Origin: Pseudomonas sp. WN033
GTDB lineage: Bacteria; Pseudomonadota; Gammaproteobacteria; Pseudomonadales; Pseudomonadaceae
Reading direction: 5' to 3'
Assembly: GCA_002287035.1 (NCBI GenBank)
Contig: NSKG01000005.1
Location: 124,001-188,000 of the forward strand
Length of the DNA stretch: 64,000 nt
The notes under the pieces were generated by a model. It was not told where the DNA came from, searched no databases, and saw only the letters and a list, made by a program, of their open reading frames with translations. The position numbers and the translations under genes are program-made. Below are positions 30,094 through 38,834 of this stretch, piece by piece (positions within the stretch are counted from its first letter, which is position 1; the number at the start of each line of letters is the position of its first letter).

Positions 30094-31110
30094 TTATCGC
30101 ACAGGCAGCAGGGTCGCCAGCCGACTTTCCAGCGCCTGACGAAAAGCCTCGCTGGGACGCGCATCGACACTCAGATACCACCACTGCTCTTCGGCAAAGG
30201 CGGCGCACTTGACTGCATCCTTTTCGGTCATGATCAACGGCCGGCCGGCACTCAAGGCGCTCAACACCGAGGCAGTGTACTGTGCATGATCGGCAAACGG
30301 CTGCCGCTCAACATCAAAGGATAAGCTTTCCAGCGTACGGAAGAAACGTTCGGGATTGCCGATGCCGGCCAGCCCGACAATCTCGCGCGACCCTTGCCAC
30401 TGAGTCGCCGGGCAACGCTGGCCGGTACGCAGATTGATCAATTCGCCCGGCACCAGTTGCATGGCGTAACCTTCAGCGCTGTCTTCAGTGGCACCATTGC
30501 GCACAATGAAATCCACTGCGGCCAACCGCTCTGGCGGTTCGCGCAAGGGACCTTCCGGCAGGCAGCGCCCATTGCCCAACCCCCGCGCCTGGTCCAGCAT
30601 GACCAGTTCAAGGTTGCGACCCAGACGGTAATGCTGCAACCCATCATCACTGATGATCAGGTCCACCGACTCCTGCTCCAGCAGGTGCTGAACAGCCCTG
30701 ACCCGATCCGGGTCGATCACCACCGGCGCTCCGCTGCGTCGGGCCAGCAGCAGCGGCTCGTCCCCGGCAATGGAAGCATCATCGCTATCGGCGCGGACTC
30801 GCCAGGGCAGACTCGGCGGCTTGGCCCCATAACCACGGCTGACCACTCCGGCGCGGATCCCACGCGCGGCCAGCCATTCGATCAGCCACAGGGTCATTGG
30901 CGTTTTGCCGGTGCCGCCCAGGGTAATGTTACCGACCACCAACAGCGGCACCGGCGGCTGCCAGCTAGCGCCACTTTCGTCGAGAAAGCGCTGCCGGCGA
31001 CGCCGGGCAACCTGCGTGTAAAGCCAGGACAATGGGCGCAGCAGTCGCAGCCAGGGCGCCCGGCCATACCAGGCGTCCAGCATCACGGCTTCCAGCGAGC
31101 GACGCTTCAC
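30094..31110 (-). CDS. lpxK: Tetraacyldisaccharide 4'-kinase
   Basis: This 338-residue inner-membrane-associated kinase phosphorylates the lipid A precursor at the 4' position. The P-loop is [15 protein letters not shown] (about 58-72), and [13 protein letters not shown] and TEKDAVKC are family hallmarks. The start is GTG at 31110, overlapping the exbD stop as GTGA; ATG 31083 is an alternative, but the longer form matches known N-termini better. The exbB-exbD-lpxK linkage suggests joint expression of an envelope motor and lipid A synthesis. Confidence 0.93.
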   Translation of the reverse strand: MKRRSLEAVMLDAWYGRAPWLRLLRPLSWLYTQVARRRRQRFLDESGASWQPPVPLLVVGNITLGGTGKTPMTLWLIEWLAARGIRAGVVSRGYGAKPPSLPWRVRADSDDASIAGDEPLLLARRSGAPVVIDPDRVRAVQHLLEQESVDLIISDDGLQHYRLGRNLELVMLDQARGLGNGRCLPEGPLREPPERLAAVDFIVRNGATEDSAEGYAMQLVPGELINLRTGQRCPATQWQGSREIVGLAGIGNPERFFRTLESLSFDVERQPFADHAQYTASVLSALSAGRPLIMTEKDAVKCAAFAEEQWWYLSVDARPSEAFRQALESRLATLLPVR

Positions 31111-31538
31111 GGCTGGCCGTCAGACTGCATTTCACTGGTTGTCAGGCGCAGCCGACTGAATCCGAGCTGACCGGCGGCATCCATCGCAGTCACCACAGCC
31201 TGATGCGGCGCCTGACCATCGGCGGTGATTACCAGCGGCAGCTCGGTGTTGCCGGCCGACTCACGCTGCAATGCTCGCTTGAGATTGTCCAGGCTGGGGT
31301 TGGCCAGCACCTGCTCATTGACCGCCACCTCACCAGCAGCCGAGATGGTCAGCTCAATCACCTGCAGATCCTGCTCTACCGGTTCACCGGAAGCCGCCTG
31401 TGGCAGATCGACCTTGAGCTGGGTTTCCCGGGTGAAGGTGGTCGTAACCATGAAAAAGATCAGCAGCAAGAACACCACATCGATCAGCGGCGTGAGGTTG
31501 ACCCCAACTTCTTCTGGGCGTTGACGACGAAATTGCAC
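31107..31538 (-). CDS. exbD: ExbD/TolR-family biopolymer transport protein
   Basis: This 143-residue protein has a short cytoplasmic N-terminus ([19 protein letters not shown]), one membrane helix (about 16-36) with the conserved proton-path Asp in [11 protein letters not shown], and a periplasmic domain. It would pair with the adjacent ExbB-like protein as a proton-driven motor that energises an outer-membrane process. No tonB or tolA is nearby, so the partner is unknown. It overlaps lpxK by four bases and follows exbB by three. Confidence 0.9.
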   Translation of the reverse strand: MQFRRQRPEEVGVNLTPLIDVVFLLLIFFMVTTTFTRETQLKVDLPQAASGEPVEQDLQVIELTISAAGEVAVNEQVLANPSLDNLKRALQRESAGNTELPLVITADGQAPHQAVVTAMDAAGQLGFSRLRLTTSEMQSDGQP

Positions 31539-31541
31539 GGC

Positions 31542-32231
31542 TCATGCTCCCTTGCGGGCTTTGGCCCGAGGCGCTGCTGCCTCCTGGGCGCCGCCATTGA
31601 GCTCGACGTCACGATTACCCTGTACCACCTCAACCAGCTTGGTCGCCTCCTGTTCCATAGCGACCACCAGCTCGTCGACCTTGCGGACAAAAAAACGATG
31701 GAAGAACAACGCCGGAATCGCCACGGTCAAGCCAGCCGCCGTGGTGATCAGCGCCTTGGAGATACCCCCTGCCAGCACCCCGGTATTACCGGTACCCTGA
31801 ATCATGATCGCGCTGAATACATCGATCATGCCGATCACCGTACCCAGCAACCCCAGCAAGGGTGTGATTGCCGCAATGGTGCCCAGAGTGTTGAGGTAAC
31901 GCTCAAGCTCATGGATGACCTTGCCGGCCGCTTCCTGGATACATTCCTTCATGATCTCCCGGCCATGCCGGGAGTTTGCCAGACCAGCGGCGAGAATTTC
32001 GCCCAGCGGTGAATCGGCGCGCAGGCTCTTGAGCTTCATGGCATCGAGTTGGCCGTCCTTGATCCAGCGCCAGACCTGGCCAAGCAGATTGGGAGGAGCA
32101 ATACGTGTGCTACGCAGAGTCCAGGCGCGCTCGATGACAATGGCCACAGCGATGACCGAACACAACAGAATCGGCAGCATCAGCCAGCCACCCGCACTGA
32201 TCAATTCCCACACACGCGTTCCCTCCCCCAA
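31542..32231 (-). CDS. exbB: ExbB/TolQ-family proton channel protein
   Basis: This 229-residue protein has three membrane helices: about 10-30, then 120-145 and 160-185, with TIAAITPLLGLLGTVIGMIDVF and ALITTAAGLTVAIPALFF as the channel segments. It is the MotA/TolQ/ExbB-type stator partner of the next gene, exbD. The start at 32231 may be a few residues long; a start at VWELISAGG is also possible. It leads the exbB-exbD-lpxK-ycaR-kdsB-ptp-murB run, 36 bases after comEC. Confidence 0.9.
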   Translation of the reverse strand: MGEGTRVWELISAGGWLMLPILLCSVIAVAIVIERAWTLRSTRIAPPNLLGQVWRWIKDGQLDAMKLKSLRADSPLGEILAAGLANSRHGREIMKECIQEAAGKVIHELERYLNTLGTIAAITPLLGLLGTVIGMIDVFSAIMIQGTGNTGVLAGGISKALITTAAGLTVAIPALFFHRFFVRKVDELVVAMEQEATKLVEVVQGNRDVELNGGAQEAAAPRAKARKGA

Positions 32232-32267
32232 TCAATTTAATTACTCAAGCGCCACTATCAGCGGTAG

Positions 32268-34517
32268 TCATTCATGCCAAAAACGCCGGGCGTGCTCACG
32301 CCAGCGCCAGATCAACTCGGTACCGTGCTCGTCCATGACGAAGCGTACGGCGCCGGAGCCGGCAGTATAAACCGGTTCGACCTGCAATTCCTGGTAACGT
32401 GCCACAACCTGAGGATGCGGATGATTGTAGCGATTATTGCGCCCGGCACTGAACACTACCCAGCGTGGCGCCACAGCCCGAATCAGTGCATAGGACGAGG
32501 AGCTGCGACTGCCGTGATGCGGCGCCAACAGCAGCTCGGCCGCCAGCGGCCGCCCCAGCATCTGGTACTCGCCACGGATACCCAGGTCGCCGGGCAACAC
32601 CACGCCGCGACCAACCGGCCCGGCGCGCAGCACACAAGAGCGTTCGTTGGGCGGCGCCGGCGCCGGCGCACTATAGAGCACTTCGAACGGCACCCCATTC
32701 CACTCCCAACGCTCACCCGGCTGACAGGCTGAAGCATCCAGCTCCACCGGCAACCGTTCATGCTCGCCAGCCAGCACCCGATCAACCCGCATACGCCGGG
32801 TTACAGCCAGCGCCCCACCGGCATGATCGCTGTCGGCATGGCTGAGCAACAGGGTATCCAGCCGACGCAACCCGAACCGGCTCAACACTGGATGCACCAC
32901 CGCCTCACCCAGATCAAAACCACTGGGCAAGCGTGCCCCGGCATCATAGAGCAACGCATGCTCGCGGGTCTGCAGCAACACCGACAACCCCTGCCCTACA
33001 TCCAGCACAGTGACCCACAACTGGCCTTCAGCAGGTCTCGGTGTCGCCGGCCAGGCCAGCGCCAACAAACAAACCAGCGCAGGAATCCGCAACAACGGCG
33101 CCAGCGGACTGACCAGCAGCAGACAGGCCAGTAGCCCGATGGACCAGTTCAACCAGCCGGGGAACCCAAGATTAACCGGGCTCTGCCACTGGGCTACCCA
33201 GCTAAGGCATAAGAAAAGAGTCTCCAGACTCCAGGCTGCCAGCACCAGCAACCAATCCGGTCCACCCAGAAGTACCAACAGAGCCCCGAGCATGCCAGGT
33301 GGCACCACCAGCACGCTGACCCAAGGAATCGCCCACAGGTTGACCAGCGGTGCGGACAGACTCCCCGGCATGCTCCACAACAACAACCAGGGCCATAAGC
33401 CGATGAAGATCACCCATTGCGAGCGTCCCCAACGCCACCACCAGCCCTTGATCAGCAGACGCCCACCCAGCCCCAGCAGCAACAGCCCCACCGCCATGAA
33501 CGACAACCAGAAGCCAGCCCGCAACGGAGCCGCCGGATCCAACGTCAATACCGCCGCCAGGGCCAGCCACCACACCTGCCAGGGGCCTGGCTGACGATAG
33601 GCCAGGCGCATCAACAGCACTAGCACAACCATCAGCATTGCCCGCTGAGTTGGCACGGCAAAACCAGCCAAGGCCGCGTACAAGGCCGCAACCAACATAG
33701 CCAGCGGCGCCGCCAGCCACAGACTGGGCCAGCGCCAAGGTAGCCAGCCAGGACGAAAAACAAGACCTATCAGGGCAAAGGCCGCGGCCGCCAGCATGCC
33801 GACATGCAAACCGGAAATCACCATCAAGTGGCTCGTCCCGGTAGCCTGCAGCACCAGCCAATCGGCGTTGCTGAGCACACTACGATCCCCAACCAGCAAT
33901 GCCAGCAGCCGGGTGTCGGCATCACGGGCTTGTAGCTGCTGTGCCAACCGGTCACGCCAACGCGTGCGCAGCCCATGCAGATCCAGTGAATCAGGTGCTA
34001 CCAGCAACTCCCCGCTACGCACGCTGGCCAGACCGCCAATACCCTGAGCATACAGCCAGGCTTCGTAATCGAAGGTCCCCGGATTGGACATGCCGGCAGG
34101 ACGCCGCAAGGTCATCTCAAAACGCCAAAGCTCACCATGGGCCAAGGGTGGGCCTGCAAACCAGTGGGCACGCAGCAGGGGTAATCCCTGCCCGCTATCA
34201 ACCAGCCGGGCGTCACGCAGCTGAAAACGCCAACCATTGGTCGTAGGCTCCGGCAAGCCATGGACTCGACCTTCGACCAATAGCCTTTGCCCTTCCAGGC
34301 CGGGTGCCAGACGCTCGCCTAATTGCTGGTGATGAACCCAAAGTGCCCAACACATGGCCAGCAACAGCACTGCCAGCGGCCGGGCCTTGGCACTCAAGGC
34401 CAGCAACCCAGCCATGATCAACAGCACAACAAGCCAAAAAAGCTCTGGCAACCCGGGTAGCAATAGCGGCAGCAACAGACCTGTCAACCAGGCCGGCAGC
34501 AGAAAAGCCAGTTTCAT
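32268..34517 (-). CDS. comEC: DNA internalization competence protein ComEC/Rec2
   Basis: This 749-residue inner-membrane protein has an N-terminal domain with about two helices and a soluble OB-like part, a multi-helix competence domain in the middle (ISGLHVGMLAAAAFALIG) and a C-terminal metallo-beta-lactamase domain with LLLSHADSDHAGG and LLAPHHGSRSSSS. It is thought to carry single-stranded DNA across the membrane during transformation. All domains are intact, so the species may be naturally competent if pilus genes are present. The pilZ gene in this window is in line with that. Confidence 0.93.
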   Translation of the reverse strand: MKLAFLLPAWLTGLLLPLLLPGLPELFWLVVLLIMAGLLALSAKARPLAVLLLAMCWALWVHHQQLGERLAPGLEGQRLLVEGRVHGLPEPTTNGWRFQLRDARLVDSGQGLPLLRAHWFAGPPLAHGELWRFEMTLRRPAGMSNPGTFDYEAWLYAQGIGGLASVRSGELLVAPDSLDLHGLRTRWRDRLAQQLQARDADTRLLALLVGDRSVLSNADWLVLQATGTSHLMVISGLHVGMLAAAAFALIGLVFRPGWLPWRWPSLWLAAPLAMLVAALYAALAGFAVPTQRAMLMVVLVLLMRLAYRQPGPWQVWWLALAAVLTLDPAAPLRAGFWLSFMAVGLLLLGLGGRLLIKGWWWRWGRSQWVIFIGLWPWLLLWSMPGSLSAPLVNLWAIPWVSVLVVPPGMLGALLVLLGGPDWLLVLAAWSLETLFLCLSWVAQWQSPVNLGFPGWLNWSIGLLACLLLVSPLAPLLRIPALVCLLALAWPATPRPAEGQLWVTVLDVGQGLSVLLQTREHALLYDAGARLPSGFDLGEAVVHPVLSRFGLRRLDTLLLSHADSDHAGGALAVTRRMRVDRVLAGEHERLPVELDASACQPGERWEWNGVPFEVLYSAPAPAPPNERSCVLRAGPVGRGVVLPGDLGIRGEYQMLGRPLAAELLLAPHHGSRSSSSYALIRAVAPRWVVFSAGRNNRYNHPHPQVVARYQELQVEPVYTAGSGAVRFVMDEHGTELIWRWREHARRFWHE

Positions 34518-34613
34518 GTAACATCCTGTTCATTACCGTCGCTGCCAGGCAGTAGTCCATGCCTGGCATTCCATGCATAATTGGTCCACGTTCAACCCGC
34601 CGACCATTCGCTG

Positions 34614-35138
34614 ATGCCGCGCCAGATTCTCAAACGCTACATGCCCAGTCCGGAGCGGATCAAGCGCAGCAAATCCCTGCGTTTTCTCGGCACCATCCTG
34701 CACGACCCAAACCTGTGGCACCTCAACCGCCACAGCGTGGCCCGAGCCATGGCCATCGGTCTGTTCGTATGCATGCTGCCGATCCCGATGCAGATGCTGG
34801 TATCGGCAATCATCGCTATCCCCTGCCGCGCCAACCTGCCAATCTCCGTCGGTCTGGTCTGGTTGTCCAACCCGGTGACCATGCCGCCGCTATTCTTCAT
34901 TCAGTACAAGATTGGCACCCTGCTGCTCGGCACCCCGGAGCGTACTATCCCAATGGAGCTGTCACTGACCTGGATCAGCGCGGAAATCCAGCACATCTGG
35001 CAACCGTTACTGGTCGGTTCAGTCCTGATGGGTGCGGTGCTGGCATTGATTGGCTACAGCGCCACCATGTTGTATTGGCGCTTTTGGGTCTCGCGCAACT
35101 GGGAGCAGCGCAAACTGCGACGCCGTCGGCAATCCTGA
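34614..35138 (+). CDS. DUF2062 membrane protein
   Basis: This 174-residue protein belongs to DUF2062. It has a basic N-terminus (PRQILKRYMPSPERIKRSKS), a conserved LHDPNLWHLNRHSVARA stretch and two or three hydrophobic helices (about 46-66, 74-98 and 130-155). The function is unknown. I chose ATG 34614 because the protein then begins as in pseudomonad relatives. It is divergent from comEC and convergent with lolD, and its stop codon lies within a hairpin. Confidence 0.85.
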   Translation: MPRQILKRYMPSPERIKRSKSLRFLGTILHDPNLWHLNRHSVARAMAIGLFVCMLPIPMQMLVSAIIAIPCRANLPISVGLVWLSNPVTMPPLFFIQYKIGTLLLGTPERTIPMELSLTWISAEIQHIWQPLLVGSVLMGAVLALIGYSATMLYWRFWVSRNWEQRKLRRRRQS

Positions 35139-35148
35139 GCCGACGGCG
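35121..35148. terminator. Terminator-like hairpin across the DUF2062 stop codon
   Basis: CGCCGTCGGC (35121-35130) and GCCGACGGCG (35139-35148) pair perfectly over an 8-base loop that contains the stop codon of the DUF2062 gene. There is no T run, so intrinsic termination is uncertain. It separates convergent transcripts. Confidence 0.45.
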
Positions 35149-35170
35149 ATAGGTGGGAATCAGATCTGCT

Positions 35171-35857
35171 TCAGAGCTGATGCTGTTCGAGATGACCTTC
35201 GGTCAGAGTCAGCACCCGGTCCATCTGGGCCGCCAGGTGCAAATCGTGGGTCACCACCAGGAAGGTGGTTTTCAGGCTCTGACTCAACTCCAGCATAAGT
35301 TGCTGAACACTTCGGGCAGTGTGCTGATCGAGATTACCGGTCGGCTCATCGAGCAGCACACAAGCCGGCTGATTGATCAGCGCCCGGGCAATCGCCACCC
35401 GCTGCCGTTCGCCGCCGGATAATTCTGCGGGCTTGTGACCAGCCCGCGGCTTCAAGCCCACCCGCTCCAGCATGTTCATCGCCCGCTCGCGCGCCTCGGC
35501 AATCGGTGTGCGACCAATCAACAGCGGCATGCAGACATTCTCCAGCGCAGTGAACTCCGGCAACAGATGGTGAAACTGGTAAACAAAGCCCAGATCACTG
35601 TTGCGCAGACGCCCACGCTCCGACTCACGCAGCGCAGAAATCTGCTTGCCAGCCAGCCAGACTTCACCCTTGCTCGGGGTATCCAGCCCGCCAAGCAAGT
35701 TGAGCAAGGTGGTTTTGCCCGAACCGGAACTGCCAACGATTGCCACCCGCTCGCCGGCCTGCAGTCGCAGGTTGACGTTTTTCAGCACCTGCAGACTCTG
35801 CGGCCCCACCGCGTACTCCTTGCAGATCCGCCGGCATTCGAGAACCACTTCAGTCAT
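35171..35857 (-). CDS. lolD: Lipoprotein-releasing system ATP-binding protein LolD
   Basis: This 228-residue ATPase of the MacB/LolD type has Walker [12 protein letters not shown] (about 42-52), Q-loop [19 protein letters not shown], signature [13 protein letters not shown] and Walker [12 protein letters not shown]. The [13 protein letters not shown] sequence is typical of LolD. It powers transfer of lipoproteins from the inner membrane to LolA. It overlaps its permease gene by eight bases. No second permease gene follows it. Confidence 0.93.
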   Translation of the reverse strand: MTEVVLECRRICKEYAVGPQSLQVLKNVNLRLQAGERVAIVGSSGSGKTTLLNLLGGLDTPSKGEVWLAGKQISALRESERGRLRNSDLGFVYQFHHLLPEFTALENVCMPLLIGRTPIAEARERAMNMLERVGLKPRAGHKPAELSGGERQRVAIARALINQPACVLLDEPTGNLDQHTARSVQQLMLELSQSLKTTFLVVTHDLHLAAQMDRVLTLTEGHLEQHQL

Positions 35858-37094
35858 AACGCAAAGCCTCCGCCGGTTCGGTGCGTGATGCCCGCCAGGC
35901 CGGATACAACGTAGCCAGGAAGCTCAGCCCCAGACCTGCCGAGCAGATCAGCAGCACATCGCCCCAAAGCAACTCGGATGGCAGATAGTTGATGAAATAC
36001 ACATCGGAACTGAGGAACTGAATCCCCAGCAAACGTTCCAGCCCTGCCACCAGACCGGAGACATTGAGCGCCGCCAGCACGCCAAGCACGCAGCCGGCCA
36101 GAGTCCCGACCACACCGATAACCGAGCCCTGGACCATGAAAATGCCCATGATCATGCGCGGCGAACTGCCCAGGGTGCGCAGGATCGCGATATCGGCCTT
36201 TTTGTCGGTGACGACCATCACCAGGGTGGAAATGATGTTGAAGGCAGCCACAGCCACGATCAGCAACAGCAGCAAGCCGACCATGGTCTTTTCCATGCGG
36301 ATAGCCGCGAACAGGTTGCCGTGGCTGCGGGTCCAGTCCTGGGCATAGTACTGGCCCGGCAACCGGGTCACCAGATCCCAGGCTACCTGCGGCGCCAGGA
36401 ACAGATCATCCAGCTTGATCCGCAGCCCCTGAACCTGCCCTGGCTGCCAACGTGACAGACGAGCAGCATCGGCGGCGTGAATCAACGCCAGCGAGCCATC
36501 CAGCTCGGCCCCGACCTTGAACACCCCCACAACCTCAAAACGCTTGAGCCGCGGAAACACACCGGCTGGCGTCATCGAGGCCTCCGGTAAGACGAAGGTC
36601 AGCTTGTCACCCGGCTCAACCCCGAAGCGCTTGGCCGTCAGTTCACCGATGATGATACCGAACTGGCCATCAACCAAAGCATCCAGGCTGCCAGCCTCGA
36701 GGTGCTGATCGATGATCGAGACGTCAGCCTCGGCCTCGGGCACAATGCCATTAACCAGAACCGGAGCTACACTTCCGTTATGGGTCAACATCCCCTGGAG
36801 CTGAATGAACGGCGCCGCCGCCTCCACTCTGGGATGGGCGGTCAGCACTCCAGCCAGACTTTGCCAATCGTCGATCGGCTGGTAACCATTGATGGTGGCA
36901 TGCGGCACCATGCCGAGAATTCTGGTACGCAACTCACGATCAAAACCGTTCATGACTGACAACACCAAAATCATGACCATGACCCCCAGGGTCAGGCCGA
37001 GCATGGAAATCAGCGAGATGAACGAAATGAAGTGGTTACGACGTTTGGCGCGGGTGTAGCGCAATCCGATAAAAAACGGCAGGGGTCTGAACAT
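35850..37094 (-). CDS. Lipoprotein-releasing permease, LolC/LolE family (possibly LolF)
   Basis: This 414-residue protein has an N-terminal helix (about 22-48), a large periplasmic domain and three C-terminal helices ending in [21 protein letters not shown], the LolC/LolE family hallmark. It extracts outer-membrane lipoproteins with LolD. P. aeruginosa, as I recall, has two permeases flanking lolD, but here only one is present. The complex may therefore be a LolF homodimer, or the second permease may be elsewhere. I start at ATG 37094; longer readings are non-conserved. The divergent pilZ-like gene begins 92 bases upstream. Confidence 0.9.
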   Translation of the reverse strand: MFRPLPFFIGLRYTRAKRRNHFISFISLISMLGLTLGVMVMILVLSVMNGFDRELRTRILGMVPHATINGYQPIDDWQSLAGVLTAHPRVEAAAPFIQLQGMLTHNGSVAPVLVNGIVPEAEADVSIIDQHLEAGSLDALVDGQFGIIIGELTAKRFGVEPGDKLTFVLPEASMTPAGVFPRLKRFEVVGVFKVGAELDGSLALIHAADAARLSRWQPGQVQGLRIKLDDLFLAPQVAWDLVTRLPGQYYAQDWTRSHGNLFAAIRMEKTMVGLLLLLIVAVAAFNIISTLVMVVTDKKADIAILRTLGSSPRMIMGIFMVQGSVIGVVGTLAGCVLGVLAALNVSGLVAGLERLLGIQFLSSDVYFINYLPSELLWGDVLLICSAGLGLSFLATLYPAWRASRTEPAEALRYD

Positions 37095-37186
37095 GGAATA
37101 CCAGTTACCTGAAGGATGGACCCAGTTGAGTGTCGGTTTGGGCTGCCATGTTACACTGAATTGCGTTGCGGTAAACGGGAACAGCC

Positions 37187-37774
37187 ATGCAAACCCATAA
37201 CGACGTTGACAACGACATGCGCGAATATTTCCGTATCCAGGACAATCTGGCACTGGACTATCGACTGATCGATGGTCCCGAGGGGGATCTGTCCGAATTC
37301 ACCCGGCAATCCCCCCTGTTCGGGCTGCTGGGAGACCTGCACATGCTCGACTACGAGTCCCAACATCTGTTGCGTCAGATCGCCGAGCGCGACCGGGCCC
37401 TGGCCAACTACCTGAAGATCATCAACAAGCGCATCGATCTGGTCGGCAAAGCCCTGGCCACCCAATTATCCGAAGATCTGGGCGCCTGTGTCGACGTCAC
37501 CATCAGTGAAGGCGGGATGTCCTTCCCCGCCTCCGAGTCAATTACACCCGGCAGCTGGCTCGCGATCCGTATGGTACTGCTCCCTACTCCGCTCGGCCTG
37601 ATCGTGCCAGCCAAAGTTGTGCATTGTGACCCATTTGCTACCGACAAATGGACAATCGGGGTAAGCTTCGAGCAATTGTCCGATGCCCAGCGCCAGCTAC
37701 TGGCCCGGCATATTCTGCAAAAGCAGGCCCAGGACATACGAGCTGCAAAAACCGAAGAAAGGACGCCAACATGA
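37187..37774 (+). CDS. PilZ-domain protein, putative cyclic di-GMP receptor
   Basis: This 195-residue protein has the c-di-GMP arginine motif RxxxR at residues 12-16 (REYFR), followed after a long helical insertion by VTISEGGMSF, a near match to the second PilZ motif, and FEQLSDAQRQLLARHIL at the end. The insertion (about 45-95) between the two motifs makes it larger than a minimal PilZ domain. It probably binds c-di-GMP and signals to a partner. Its stop overlaps the start of the small exported protein gene (ATGA), and a glycerophosphodiesterase follows. Confidence 0.87.
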   Translation: MQTHNDVDNDMREYFRIQDNLALDYRLIDGPEGDLSEFTRQSPLFGLLGDLHMLDYESQHLLRQIAERDRALANYLKIINKRIDLVGKALATQLSEDLGACVDVTISEGGMSFPASESITPGSWLAIRMVLLPTPLGLIVPAKVVHCDPFATDKWTIGVSFEQLSDAQRQLLARHILQKQAQDIRAAKTEERTPT

Positions 37775-38067
37775 AAAAACTCACCAGCCTGAGCCTGGCC
37801 GTCACCCTGCTGTGCGGCGCCGCCTGGAGCCAGGCCGACACGCTAACCGTACCGGTCGGCCAGCAGGCAGGTACCAGCGCCAACCAACTACCGAACAACG
37901 GCACCAGCAGCGCCCAGGTAGTTCAGCGCCATGGACAGCCCACCACCCGTCACCCGGCCGTCGGCCAGCCGCCGATCAGCCGTTGGGACTATCCCGGTTT
38001 CAGCGTCTACTTCGAACACGACAAGGTCATTCATAGCGTGCGTCAACACCAACCTCGGACACAGTAA
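37771..38067 (+). CDS. Small exported protein of unknown function
   Basis: This 98-residue protein has a clear signal peptide (residues 1-22, cleavage after WSQA) and a short mature part rich in Gln, Pro and Thr. It ends with a conserved-looking block SRWDYPGFSVYFEHDKVIHS. I do not recognise the family with certainty; the block recalls small periplasmic proteins conserved in pseudomonads. It overlaps the PilZ gene upstream by four bases, and the next gene starts five bases after its stop, so the three genes are almost certainly one transcript. Confidence 0.75.
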   Translation: MKKLTSLSLAVTLLCGAAWSQADTLTVPVGQQAGTSANQLPNNGTSSAQVVQRHGQPTTRHPAVGQPPISRWDYPGFSVYFEHDKVIHSVRQHQPRTQ

Positions 38068-38072
38068 CGTCA

Positions 38073-38801
38073 ATGCCGCTCATCTATGGCCACCGGGGCG
38101 CCCGTGCCGAGGCTCCAGAGAACACCTTGCCAAGTTTTCGCAAGGCTCTGGAGGCCGGAGTTACCCGGGTTGAACTAGACCTGCACCTGTCGGCCGACCA
38201 GCAACTGATCGTAATTCATGACCCCACGCTCAGGCGCACCACTGGCCTGGGTGGTAAGGTTGCTCAACACCCGGCTACACACCTGACCCGCCTCGACGCC
38301 CGTCATGCCCTGCCCGACTGGCCGGAGCCCTGCCTGATCCCCAGTCTGGAACAACTGTTCGAGAGCTGCCCGGAGTTCGAGCACTATCAGCTTGAAGTCA
38401 AGAGCGGCTCGCAAAGCCAGTCACGGCTGGTGATTGATGCAATCCTGCGGCTGGTCGAACGCTTTGAGCTGCACAACAAGGTCACCATCACCTCCAGCAG
38501 CCGCATCCTGCTGCGTTACGCCCAAGACAGTGGCTGCCCATTGCCAACCGGACTGGTTGAGGAGTATGGCCTGCTGGACCCGGTCAAAAGTGCTTTACGT
38601 TACGGCTGTCAGATGCTGGTATTGAACTGGACGCTATGCAGCCCGGCATTGCTGGCTCGAGCTCAGGCCAGCGGCCTGCACGTCTCGGTATGGACAGTCA
38701 ATGATCTGGAGTTAATGCAGCGCCTGGCGCAGATGGGTGTGGATAGCATCATTACCGATGTACCCAGCCAGGCTGTCCGGCTACTCGGCAACAGCGGCTG
38801 A
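38073..38801 (+). CDS. Glycerophosphodiester phosphodiesterase
   Basis: This 242-residue GDPD-family enzyme has the catalytic His pair in YGHRGARAEAPENT and VIHDPTLRRTTG, a metal-binding LEVKSG and the closing motif VSVWTVNDLE. It splits glycerophosphodiesters, released from membrane phospholipids, into glycerol-3-phosphate and an alcohol. There is no signal peptide, so it acts in the cytoplasm (UgpQ-like). It follows the small exported protein after five bases. A GC-rich hairpin lies just after its stop. Confidence 0.92.
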   Translation: MPLIYGHRGARAEAPENTLPSFRKALEAGVTRVELDLHLSADQQLIVIHDPTLRRTTGLGGKVAQHPATHLTRLDARHALPDWPEPCLIPSLEQLFESCPEFEHYQLEVKSGSQSQSRLVIDAILRLVERFELHNKVTITSSSRILLRYAQDSGCPLPTGLVEEYGLLDPVKSALRYGCQMLVLNWTLCSPALLARAQASGLHVSVWTVNDLELMQRLAQMGVDSIITDVPSQAVRLLGNSG

Positions 38802-38823
38802 GCCCCGGCCAAGCGGCCGGGGC
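38802..38823. terminator. GC-rich hairpin between convergent glycerophosphodiesterase and sth
   Basis: GCCCCGGCC (38802-38810) pairs perfectly with GGCCGGGGC (38815-38823) over an AAGC loop. No T run follows on either strand, so a role in ending transcription is likely but not certain. It overlaps the gap between two convergent genes. Confidence 0.5.
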
Positions 38824-38834
38824 AACCTGCTGGT

